This document shows, piece after piece, positions 1 through 5,952 of a stretch of DNA of 14,049 nt. Below the pieces are notes generated by a model, which was not told the DNA's origin, did not search any database, and saw only the letters and a program-made list of their open reading frames with translations. The DNA is taken from contig CAYVVT010000031.1 in assembly GCA_964454335.1 (NCBI GenBank), positions 1-14,049 on the forward strand, read 5' to 3'. Numbering within the stretch: the first letter of the stretch is position 1; each line of letters opens with the position of its first letter. The stretch is from CAYVVT01 sp964454335 (GTDB lineage Bacteria > Fidelibacterota > UBA8477 > JABMPR01). The translations under genes and the position numbers were made by a program.

Positions 1-3
1 TTG

Positions 4-77
4 TAGCAGGGGGCGGATTTGAACCGCCGACACCCGGCTTATGAAGCCGGTGCTCTAACCAACTGAGCTACCCTGCC
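4..77 (-). tRNA. tRNA-Met (CAT), elongator type
   Basis: Read on the minus strand this folds as a complete 74-nt cloverleaf. The acceptor is GGCAGGG / CCCTGCT with a G1-U72 wobble, the D-arm is GCTC/GAGC, the anticodon stem is CCGGC/GCCGG around loop TTCATAA (anticodon CAT), the variable loop is 5 nt, the T-arm is GGCGG-TTCAAAT-CCGCC, and the discriminator is A. It lacks the initiator hallmarks (C1 mismatch and three G-C pairs at the loop-proximal end of the anticodon stem), so it is an elongator. A tRNA-Ile2 whose C34 becomes lysidine cannot be fully excluded, but the acceptor and T-arm look like bacterial elongator tRNA-Met. The 3' flank reads CAA, so CCA would be added after transcription. 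Confidence 0.95.
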
Positions 78-139
78 GATATCGTGATTCGCGGATCGCG
101 GATCGTGAATCGGATCATTTCGAAGAACTGCTCTGCCCC

Positions 140-166
140 AATCCTCAATTCGGAATCCTCAATTCG
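140..166. repeat. Two tandem copies of a 13-nt repeat
   Basis: The 13-mer AATCCTCAATTCG occurs at 140-152 and again at 154-166, a 14-nt period. It lies beside the GATTCGCGGATC-type imperfect palindrome. Such low-complexity intergenic repeats fit the repeat-rich spacers elsewhere in this window. No function is proposed. Confidence 0.6.
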
Positions 167-252
167 CTAATCCAAAAAAGCGAACGAAAATAGAATTGGG
201 CCCATGCGCGGGCAAGTAGATAAATGGTGAATTCGCCTGTATTTCATTTACT

Positions 253-274
253 TTGACACTGGTCGAGATCTCGA
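253..274 (+). promoter_or_regulatory. Possible promoter/operator for the broken secreted-protein gene
   Basis: A perfect TTGACA (-35 consensus) lies at 253-258. A perfect 12-bp palindrome, TCGAGATCTCGA, at 263-274 sits in what would be the spacer. No good -10 hexamer appears at 17 nt (the best is GATCTT-like), so promoter activity is uncertain. The position, about 40 nt ahead of the ribosome binding site of the gene starting at 317, is suitable. Confidence 0.25.
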
Positions 275-316
275 TCTTGTCCTCACGGGGGAACAATTCA
301 CTACCGGGAGGATGAC

Positions 317-696
317 ATGAAAACCATCATATCAATTCCATTACTCACGTCCTGTTCGATCTGCAACCAGCAACAACCGGTGTAACCGGGATCAGCGCGC
401 ATAATCCGGTCATTCCAGGAGATATTGTCCTGCTCCAGAATTACCCGAATCCCTTCAATCCTCATACCCGCATCGAGATCGTTCTGTCGCGTCCACATGC
501 GTTCAGTCTGGAGATCCATTCCATCACCGGGCGACTGGTGACCAGACTCTGGTCAGGTGAGATGACCGCCGGAATGCACACTTTCACCTGGAACGGACTG
601 GATGATGCCGGTCTGGAAGTTGAGAGCGGACTCTATCTCTGCAGGCTCAGCGCAGGCGATCTTGAAAGCACTGTTAAAATGGTGTACACCAGATAA
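317..696 (+). pseudogene. Broken secreted protein: start region plus T9SS sorting domain in different frames
   Basis: A well-formed start exists: GGGAGG at 305-310, then ATG at 317. It reads MKTIISIPLLTSCS..., signal-peptide-like, but meets TAA after 22 codons (383-385). A second frame, open from 316 and clearly protein-like from about 361, encodes a T9SS type A sorting domain. It contains LLQNYPNPFNPHTRIEI, then ITGRLV, TWNGLDDAG, ESGLYLCRL and a terminal KMVYTR, and ends at TAA 694-696. The parts belong to frames that differ by one base. The simplest reading is a secreted protein that lost its central functional region by a deletion near 350-380, leaving the export signals out of frame. A -1 frameshift product of about 126 residues is a formal alternative. 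The sorting domain resembles that of the minus-strand gene ending at 11325. Confidence 0.75.
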
Positions 697-743
697 ATTT
701 ACATTCACTGCATTCTAACTGTGAAAATGGGGGAAGATCCATT

Positions 744-1868
744 GTGACCTATTATCGGAATGTTCTGAAGTTCATCCTGATCGCCATGTCGATGCTCATC
801 CTCATGGATTGCAGCACATATCTCGTGATGCCCAATTCTCCCACCGGGCGTGAGCTTATAAATGCAGCTGCTGAAATGGGTCCGGAGTATTCGAATCCAA
901 GAATGGTCGAAGGTGAGCTCGTGGTGAACATCTACCCGGCGGCAACCATGGCGGAGGATTCCATTCGTGCGTGGAATATTGAGAATGGGATCCCAGCCGA
1001 CACCCCCCCAACCCTCCTGCTCTGGAGCTCAGATATTGTCGAACATGCCACCCAGAAACCGATTTGGTCCGATCCAGCCACCCTGCTTCCCCACCAGGTG
1101 TTTACGGACAGTCTGCATGGGAACCAGATCCTGTTCTGGGATCTCTCGGATGAGGTGACGCGCAGCAGCGAACTGAGGATCCAGCGCAGCTTCAACTACT
1201 ATACCTATGATTTCAGACCTGAGATCGATCCACAGGAAGTTGTCGATTCCTGGCCGCAAATGCCAGAGGAGGTCTATGAGCAGTATACGGTCCCGGAACG
1301 CTTCCTTGAGTACCCTCATGCTTTGCAGGATACTGCCTGGTCCCTCATCCAGGATGCTGACGATCCCGTAGCCGAAGCCCGGCTGCTCTTTGAATGGGTG
1401 AGAGGGCACATGACCTATGTCTATCCTCCGGAGGAGCGGGGAGCATTACCGGCCTTTCTGACTGGTGAAGGTGACTGTGGCCAGTACTCGAACCTCTACA
1501 TCGCTCTGTGCCGCTCAGTAGGCATCCCGGCCCGGCAGCAATCCGGATTCAACTTCCATCCTGCTCACATCAGCTATCATGTCTGGTCCGAGATCTATCT
1601 GCCGCCGCGAGGCTGGGTTCCCGTGGACGCCACACGTGAGAACGGCTTCCTGTTCCTGGACAACCGGCGTCTCATCGCCTCGGTGGGAATGAACATCCCT
1701 CTGAAGGGCGCTCCTGAATGGGCAAACTATGACAATTCGGAGGTGGAAGGAGCTTGTGCAGATTTCATGCAGCTGGTCACAATTGTCAGGTCCGGGCTGG
1801 ATGCGCATATAGAGACCCAGCGCAACCTGTTGAGTTCAAAGGAACTGCACCCCAGGTTCAGCAAATAG
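744..1868 (+). CDS. Transglutaminase-like superfamily protein, putative lipoprotein
   Basis: The 374-residue protein starts at GTG 744, 7 nt after the purine-rich GGGGGAAG (729-736). Residues 7-22 are a hydrophobic export signal followed by Cys23 in the context ILMDC. This is an imperfect lipobox, because Asp at -1 is unusual, so outer- or inner-membrane anchoring is likely but not certain. The C-terminal half (about 205-320) is a transglutaminase-like (papain-fold) domain with the full triad: Cys245 in GDCGQYS, His279 in SYHVWSEIYL and Asp295 in VDAT. The middle region (about 50-200) is not recognised. Bacterial members of this superfamily are mostly cysteine proteases or peptide hydrolases rather than true transglutaminases, and the substrate cannot be inferred. 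The next gene begins 6 nt after the stop, so the two are probably co-transcribed. Confidence 0.88.
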   Translation: MTYYRNVLKFILIAMSMLILMDCSTYLVMPNSPTGRELINAAAEMGPEYSNPRMVEGELVVNIYPAATMAEDSIRAWNIENGIPADTPPTLLLWSSDIVEHATQKPIWSDPATLLPHQVFTDSLHGNQILFWDLSDEVTRSSELRIQRSFNYYTYDFRPEIDPQEVVDSWPQMPEEVYEQYTVPERFLEYPHALQDTAWSLIQDADDPVAEARLLFEWVRGHMTYVYPPEERGALPAFLTGEGDCGQYSNLYIALCRSVGIPARQQSGFNFHPAHISYHVWSEIYLPPRGWVPVDATRENGFLFLDNRRLIASVGMNIPLKGAPEWANYDNSEVEGACADFMQLVTIVRSGLDAHIETQRNLLSSKELHPRFSK

Positions 1869-1874
1869 TCAACT

Positions 1875-3278
1875 ATGTTCTACGCATTCTTCAAAGGCCT
1901 GTTCTACCTGCTGTTCAAGGTGTTCTACCGGGGTATTCACCTGGAAAACCGTGAACGGGTTCCTGGAGAGGGCCCTCTCATTCTCGTCTCCAACCATCCC
2001 AACACCATGATGGATCCAGTCATGCTGGCACTGGTCTCGGGACGCAATCCCTACTTTCTGGGCAAGAGCACTCTGTTCACGACCCCCTTCACCCGCTGGT
2101 TCTTCGGCAAGGGCCGGGTCCTGCCCGTTTACCGTAAGCAGGACGCTGCCGACGAGATGGATAAAAATGAGCAGACCTTCATCCGCTGCTATGAAGCCCT
2201 GGAAGAGGGCCGGGCCATCGTCATCATGCCCGAGGGACTTTCGCAGCTGGATGGCACTCTGCATCCCATCAAGACCGGTACTGCCCGCATCGCATTGGGA
2301 ACTGAGGCCCGCAATGATTTCAAGCTTGGCATTACCATCGTTCCCGTGGGTATCAACTACTCCGATCCCACCAAGTTCAACCAGGATGTGTATTGCCGCT
2401 TCGGCCAGCCTATCGATATAAACGAATACCGCGAGCTGTACGAAGAGGACCAGGTCGAAGCGGTCTATCAGATGACGGACCGGATCCGGGTGGCCCTGGA
2501 GAAGCTCACCACCACCGTGCGGGTTCCAGAAGCTGCTTCCGTACTCTCCAATCTCAGTAAGATCTACAAGCAGGACCTGCTCCTGGATCAGGGATTACGG
2601 ACTGAGAGTAAGAACGCCGATTTCTCCATCACCCGGGGTATGGTGGATGCCATCCACTGGTTCCACGAACGGGATCCGGAACATTTCGAGGATCTCTCCC
2701 ATCGCATGAAGACCTACCTGGCCAAGATCGAAGGTCTGGAATTGCGGGATGATCTGCTTTCCACCTCGGCCGGTCAAAAGACACTGTTGAGAAGGATCGT
2801 GGGTGCCACCAGTGTTCTCTTGGGATTTCCCGTGTATCTCTGGGGATTGGTCAACAACTATATCCCCTATCGCCTGCCACGGGTGGTGGTCAGACTGCTG
2901 AAACCGACAGTGGAATTCATGTCCACCTACAAACTCGCCTCCGGTTTTATCATGGTCCTCATCTTCTACGCGCTGCAGACCTGGATCGTCTGGCAGCTCA
3001 CTGCATCCATCCTCTGGTCCATCCTCTACCTCGTGAGCCTGATCCCCAGTTGGAAGTTTTCACTTTATTACCAGGAGACCATGCAGAATTATCGTCAGCA
3101 TATTCGTTTCGTCACCCTCTTCTACCGACGCAAGACACTGGTGTACGAGATCATCCAGGAACGGGCGGCACTGCTGGAAGCTCTGGATGAGGCCAAACAG
3201 CGTTATCTCGATCGGGATATGGTTGCTCCTGAGGCAGACCCAGGCCCCGAAGACGGGAGGGATGCCCCCGGGACCTGA
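1875..3278 (+). CDS. PlsC-like lysophospholipid/glycerolipid acyltransferase with C-terminal membrane segments
   Basis: The 467-residue protein has an N-terminal lysophospholipid acyltransferase domain with its blocks in order. The catalytic motif is SNHPNTMMDP (His41 and Asp47, an H-x5-D spacing seen in a PlsC subfamily rather than the usual H-x4-D). Then come GRVLPVYRKQD (80-90), IVIMPEGLSQ (glycerol-phosphate site, 115-124) and TIVPVGINYS (154-163). Residues about 305-333 and 353-398 are hydrophobic and should span the membrane. The C-terminus is charged and helical. Expected role: transfer of an acyl chain to a glycerol- or lyso-phospholipid at the inner membrane; the exact acceptor is unknown. 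No Shine-Dalgarno is visible before ATG 1875, which fits translational coupling to the transglutaminase-like gene 6 nt upstream. At 467 residues it is longer than a minimal PlsC (about 240) because of the C-terminal region. Confidence 0.9.
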   Translation: MFYAFFKGLFYLLFKVFYRGIHLENRERVPGEGPLILVSNHPNTMMDPVMLALVSGRNPYFLGKSTLFTTPFTRWFFGKGRVLPVYRKQDAADEMDKNEQTFIRCYEALEEGRAIVIMPEGLSQLDGTLHPIKTGTARIALGTEARNDFKLGITIVPVGINYSDPTKFNQDVYCRFGQPIDINEYRELYEEDQVEAVYQMTDRIRVALEKLTTTVRVPEAASVLSNLSKIYKQDLLLDQGLRTESKNADFSITRGMVDAIHWFHERDPEHFEDLSHRMKTYLAKIEGLELRDDLLSTSAGQKTLLRRIVGATSVLLGFPVYLWGLVNNYIPYRLPRVVVRLLKPTVEFMSTYKLASGFIMVLIFYALQTWIVWQLTASILWSILYLVSLIPSWKFSLYYQETMQNYRQHIRFVTLFYRRKTLVYEIIQERAALLEALDEAKQRYLDRDMVAPEADPGPEDGRDAPGT

Positions 3279-3378
3279 AACTGTGGGTTTCTGGAGGGTA
3301 TCTGATAAACGCTTTGCAGGAACGTAGAGTTCCCGCTAACGTTTAACTGATCGGAAGTTGGCGATAAGGGGAATTCCA

Positions 3379-5229
3379 ATGAGACTTAAGATCAGACTTG
3401 TCACAACGCTTTTGGGCGTCATGGCCCTGGTATCACAACTCTACGGCTGGTATCCCACATATACCGTGCTGGCCACAGATTTCAAGGTCCGTTCGGACCT
3501 GCTGCGACCACTGGAGATGTATTCCGCCTCCATTTATGGTCTTGGCGAGGCCTTCCAGTACATCGATCCCGGTCAGACCGGTTTGAGTTTCCTGAATCCG
3601 GCCGCCTCCCTGAAAACTGAAGTCAAGCGCATGCTTTACGCTGAGCTGGGACCGAAGGTGTTGTTCACTGCAGGTGATAAGGAATCCAGATTCGATCTTG
3701 CCGAACCTGGCTATGCCATGGATAGTTATGTTGGCGATTATTACTGGAACCCTTATCGTGAATTATCGCATGAGGACATCCCGGCCCCCATCTTCAGCCT
3801 GTTCTATCTCACCCGTCTGGGTGAAATGAAAAATGCGCCACAGCTGGGTCTGGCCTTCAGCTATTCCTACGACGAGACACAGTTCTACGAGCCCTACGAC
3901 TACTGGGGCTGGTGGGACCGCAATGCCATGGGCGGTGCCCTGGAGGATGCCGGTGACGAGGTGGCTTACGATGATTACCGGCTGCGCCAGTATGGGAAGG
4001 ACGTCAGTACAAGCTATGGGTATCGCTTGAATGCCTTTTTCTCAAAACCCTTTTCAGACAGACTTTCAGCTGGTATCCGGATCGGGTTGGTGAATGAGGA
4101 TGTGGACGGCAGTTACCGCGATTTTGATTCCTACGACCAGTCAGAATATCAGAATGAGTATGAGAATTACTACAACAGGGAGGTCACCCGGCTGCAGACC
4201 TATTCCCTCACTGACATTCAGCTGGGGGGCATCTATACCCGTCCAGGAGACAGGCGCTATCACCTCAGCATCGGTATGACCAACGGTATCCTGGACCGTG
4301 AGATCGGCGAATCGGATACGAGTTTCTATCACAGCACCTGGATTTACACATCGGGATCGGACACCAATCGCTATACGCGATCCGCGAATTTCATCGATGA
4401 CCGCAACTGGGAATACGACGGTGGTGGCTATTACCTGAAATTCATGGCAGAGATGCCCGGGAAGGAAGGTGTCCACATCCGCTATGCCGGCCGGTTGGAG
4501 ATCCAGAATGCTGATCTCACCGAGTCTGAGAGTAGCCTGCGCCGCAGCGACTATGTTTCGAGCTACTATTATGAGTCAGAAGATCTTTATCGCGAATGGG
4601 ATTCCTACTCCAGGATGGACTATGAACGTAGCGGTACCGGAACATATCAGCGCAGTTATTACGATATCTCTGCCGGGGCAGACTGGCAGTTCATGTCCCA
4701 CATACACATCCTGGGTGGCATGTATGCGTCCTACTCAAGTGTCCATCAGGATGCCAGTGAGCCCTTCGAGGGTTCCAAGTACACGGAGGAACACCAGAGC
4801 GGTCATGAATGGCGACCAGAGGACTATGAAGGCTCAGAATACGACCGGAAACGCTATTCCTGGGATCGCAGTGCCTACCGCACACATGTGGCTTTCCCTT
4901 TCGGCGTGAAGCTCGACTATGAGAATAAGATCGAATTGCGTCTGGGGATGACGCGTTATTTCGAGCGTCTGTTTACCACTGAGGAATATGATGTCATCGT
5001 TTACGAGCATCACGTGGAGGAGATCGAGGATGGAGTAACCACGGCAAGTGCGGATTCCAACTACGTTGACGGATATGTCTTTCCTGATATTGCGGAATTC
5101 GATAACCGCTTCGAGTTCAATGGCGGTCTGCGCTTCAATGCCTCTGCCCATAGTCACCTGGACCTGGTCTTCACAAGTGCCTTCAGAAAGGATTATGCCT
5201 TCATCCTGAGTGGATCTTTCAGTTGGTGA
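3379..5229 (+). CDS. Exported protein, probable outer-membrane beta-barrel, family unknown
   Basis: The start is ATG 3379, because AAGGGGA (3366-3372) lies 6 nt upstream and the product then begins with a clean signal peptide (MRLKIRLVTTLLGVMALVS, cleavage near QLYG/WYP). An in-frame TTG at 3358 would add seven residues. The mature protein (616 residues in total) is rich in Tyr, Asp, Ser and Gly. It shows repeated alternating polar/hydrophobic stretches typical of beta strands, for example YHLSIGMT, YYLKFMAEM, VHIRYAGRLEI, ISAGADWQF, AFPFGVKLDY and KIELRLGMTRYF. It ends in FILSGSFSW, with the C-terminal aromatic residue expected of a barrel inserted by BamA. Very acidic Tyr-rich loops separate the strands. 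I do not recognise the family and assign no function. The 100-nt gap from the acyltransferase gene shows no terminator, so co-transcription is possible. Confidence 0.8.
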   Translation: MRLKIRLVTTLLGVMALVSQLYGWYPTYTVLATDFKVRSDLLRPLEMYSASIYGLGEAFQYIDPGQTGLSFLNPAASLKTEVKRMLYAELGPKVLFTAGDKESRFDLAEPGYAMDSYVGDYYWNPYRELSHEDIPAPIFSLFYLTRLGEMKNAPQLGLAFSYSYDETQFYEPYDYWGWWDRNAMGGALEDAGDEVAYDDYRLRQYGKDVSTSYGYRLNAFFSKPFSDRLSAGIRIGLVNEDVDGSYRDFDSYDQSEYQNEYENYYNREVTRLQTYSLTDIQLGGIYTRPGDRRYHLSIGMTNGILDREIGESDTSFYHSTWIYTSGSDTNRYTRSANFIDDRNWEYDGGGYYLKFMAEMPGKEGVHIRYAGRLEIQNADLTESESSLRRSDYVSSYYYESEDLYREWDSYSRMDYERSGTGTYQRSYYDISAGADWQFMSHIHILGGMYASYSSVHQDASEPFEGSKYTEEHQSGHEWRPEDYEGSEYDRKRYSWDRSAYRTHVAFPFGVKLDYENKIELRLGMTRYFERLFTTEEYDVIVYEHHVEEIEDGVTTASADSNYVDGYVFPDIAEFDNRFEFNGGLRFNASAHSHLDLVFTSAFRKDYAFILSGSFSW

Positions 5230-5239
5230 TGGACAGACC

Positions 5240-5268
5240 TTGACAGCAGCCGGGTAACGGAGTATATT
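5240..5268 (+). promoter_or_regulatory. Sigma70-type promoter of tRNA-fMet
   Basis: A perfect TTGACA (5240-5245) is separated by exactly 17 nt from TATATT (5263-5268). The expected start falls near 5275, about 12 nt before the tRNA. The CGCCCCGC stretch just after the -10 box is a GC-rich discriminator of the sort found at stringently controlled stable-RNA promoters. It lies 10 nt after the stop of the barrel gene, so the tRNA has its own transcription unit. Confidence 0.8.
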
Positions 5269-5286
5269 CGCCCCGCTTTTAAACAT

Positions 5287-5344
<58 letters not shown>

Positions 5345-5360
<16 letters not shown>

Positions 5361-5431
5361 CAATTGAAATAGCCTCCCATCTGGGAGGCTATTTTGATTT
5401 TGGGAGGTTGATGAGAACGTTCCTCAGGTTC
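5345..5431 (+). repeat. Copy 1 of a duplicated tRNA 3' end + terminator segment
   Basis: This segment runs from the 3' half of the tRNA-fMet T-arm through its terminator to AGGTTC at 5426-5431. The same succession recurs at 5492-5596: AATCCTT, CCCCCGCTACAATT, GC-rich terminator hairpin, TTTTGATT, GGGAG-TTGAT-AGAA, AGGTTC. Confidence 0.75.
5367..5400 (+). terminator. Rho-independent terminator of tRNA-fMet
   Basis: AAATAGCCTCCC (5367-5378) pairs perfectly with GGGAGGCTATTT (5383-5394) around an ATCT loop, followed by TGATTTT. It begins six bases after the tRNA discriminator base. The A and T tracts flanking the GC core make it usable on both strands. Confidence 0.9.
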
Positions 5432-5491
5432 GACCACGAATTGAGCTGCCCGAGGCAGGTCAATGAGTAGAGCCCGAGCGAAGCGATGGGC

Positions 5492-5596
5492 AATCCTTGC
5501 ATCCCGCCACCGGCGGGGCCCCCGCTACAATTAAAAACGCCTCCTTCGGGAGGCGTTTTTGATTGTTGGGAGTTGATAAGAATCTTCTCTAGGTTC
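5492..5596 (+). repeat. Relic second copy of the tRNA-fMet 3' end and terminator, with a 20-nt palindrome inserted
   Basis: The 21 bases that end the tRNA and its flank (AATCCTT + CCCCCGCTACAATT, 5345-5365) reappear at 5492-5498 and 5519-5532. They are split by exactly 20 nt (5499-5518) that contain the hairpin CCCGCC-ACC-GGCGGG (5503-5517). Downstream the copies remain alignable through a diverged terminator hairpin to AGGTTC (5591-5596). The 5' half of the tRNA is absent. This could be a scar of integration at a tRNA 3' end or a decayed tandem duplication. Confidence 0.75.
5533..5563 (+). terminator. Perfect hairpin terminator with UUCG loop in the relic copy
   Basis: AAAAACGCCTCC (5533-5544) pairs perfectly with GGAGGCGTTTTT (5549-5560) around TTCG, a very stable tetraloop. 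The A and T tracts on the two sides make it a textbook bidirectional terminator. It is the counterpart of the tRNA-fMet terminator at 5367-5394, but its stem sequence has diverged with compensatory changes, which implies it is still selected. No gene directly ahead needs it except read-through from the tRNA. Confidence 0.85.
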
Positions 5597-5619
5597 CCCG
5601 CCTGCCTGCCGGAGGCGGG
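5597..5619. repeat. GC-rich palindromic element
   Basis: CCCGCCT (5597-5603) pairs with AGGCGGG (5613-5619) around a 9-nt loop that repeats the GCCTGCC theme. It begins immediately after AGGTTC of the relic repeat, where copy 1 has unrelated sequence, so it looks inserted. Its stem shares CCCGCC/GGCGGG with the palindrome inserted at 5499-5518. Confidence 0.55.
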
Positions 5620-5669
5620 CAGGGATCCGGAGCGGTAAAATCACAGGTCGTTATGTATTTCGTTCCAAA

Positions 5670-5816
5670 GCAATTCCATTGCATCAGCAAGGGAATTGCC
5701 ATGCTGGCGGCTTTGCCGACAGCCCCTTCCCTCCATCTACGTGCTCTCGCACTACGATGGACAGGCCGTTATCCCTCAATACCGAGGCTTCGAGGGATAG
5801 GCAAGTCAATATGCCT
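5670..5816. ncRNA. Candidate structured element: run of four to five adjacent hairpins
   Basis: H1 (5670-5699): GCAATTCC / GGAATTGC, an A-G mismatch, then TTGC / GCAA with loop ATCA (12 bp). H2 (5703-5723): GCTG / CAGC, a G-A mismatch, then CGGC / GCCG with loop TTT (8 bp). H3 (5733-5760): CCATC / GATGG, a symmetric TAC x TAC internal loop, then GTGC / GCAC with loop TCTC (9 bp). H4 (5770-5799): TATCCCTC / GAGGGATA (8 bp). H5 (5799-5816): AGGCA / TGCCT (weak). Spacers between H1 and H4 are only 3 to 9 nt. No protein is encoded. It could be a structured RNA or a cluster of palindromic repeats. The strand is undecided because the inverted repeats are symmetrical, and no matching promoter was identified. 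Confidence 0.35.
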
Positions 5817-5889
5817 CCTAGCCCGCGTCTTCAGTCGTGGTTCAGCTTGCGGACCAGGTTTCATCTATCAGGGCACCCTACACAATCAT

Positions 5890-5911
5890 TGTAACCGTGA
5901 TCATGGTTGCA
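5890..5911. promoter_or_regulatory. Near-palindrome upstream of the biotin ligase gene
   Basis: The 22 bases TGTAACCGTGA / TCATGGTTGCA match their own reverse complement at 18 of 22 positions, with half sites TGTAACC and GGTTGCA. The spacing to the start codon at 5953 is 41 nt, and TTAATTAA follows directly, so it may be an operator over a promoter. The half sites faintly recall biotin-repressor operators (TTGTAAACC...GGTTTACAA), but the spacer is much shorter. The ligase encoded here has no DNA-binding domain and so would not be the binder. Confidence 0.3.
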
Positions 5912-5952
5912 TTAATTAACTTACACAACGTGACTGACTATGATCGAATGCT

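Larger units (their letters stand above)
78..316. other. Intergenic region with short repeats
   Basis: No gene is visible. Just upstream of the tRNA lies an imperfect palindrome of GATTCGCGGATC / GATCGTGAATC type (about 86-111). It is followed by the direct repeat listed separately, a small GCCC/GGGC inverted repeat (200-213), and the possible promoter and ribosome binding site of the broken gene that starts at 317. No convincing -35/-10 pair was found for the minus-strand tRNA. Confidence 0.5.
5395..5952. other. 558-bp gene-free region between tRNA-fMet and the biotin ligase gene
   Basis: No convincing coding region is present. Open frames at 5653-5919 and 5679-5894 lack ribosome binding sites and have an unnatural composition. 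The region holds, in order, the relic second copy of the tRNA 3' end with its terminator, a GC-rich palindrome, four closely spaced hairpins plus a weaker fifth, and an operator-like near-palindrome just before the biotin ligase gene. Each is listed separately. Confidence 0.7.

Noticed and set aside
4..77. tRNA-Ile2 (CAT, lysidine type) instead of tRNA-Met
   Set aside because: The acceptor and T-arm resemble elongator tRNA-Met. The alternative needs a covariance-model comparison to exclude fully.
3311..3342. GGAAC/GTTCC inverted repeat between the acyltransferase and barrel genes as a terminator
   Set aside because: Only a 5-bp stem and no T-tract follows.
3358..3378. TTG 3358 as start of the barrel gene
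   Set aside because: It would put the Shine-Dalgarno inside the coding region. ATG 3379 has AAGGGGA 6 nt upstream and begins a proper signal peptide.
4469..4909. 146-residue plus-strand frame inside the barrel gene
   Set aside because: Out-of-frame shadow rich in Ser/Thr/Met, caused by the codon composition of the real gene.
5653..5919. Open frame of 88 residues in the gene-free region
   Set aside because: No ribosome binding site, unnatural composition, and it runs through the hairpin array. A second frame (5679-5894) is equally open, so both are likely chance.
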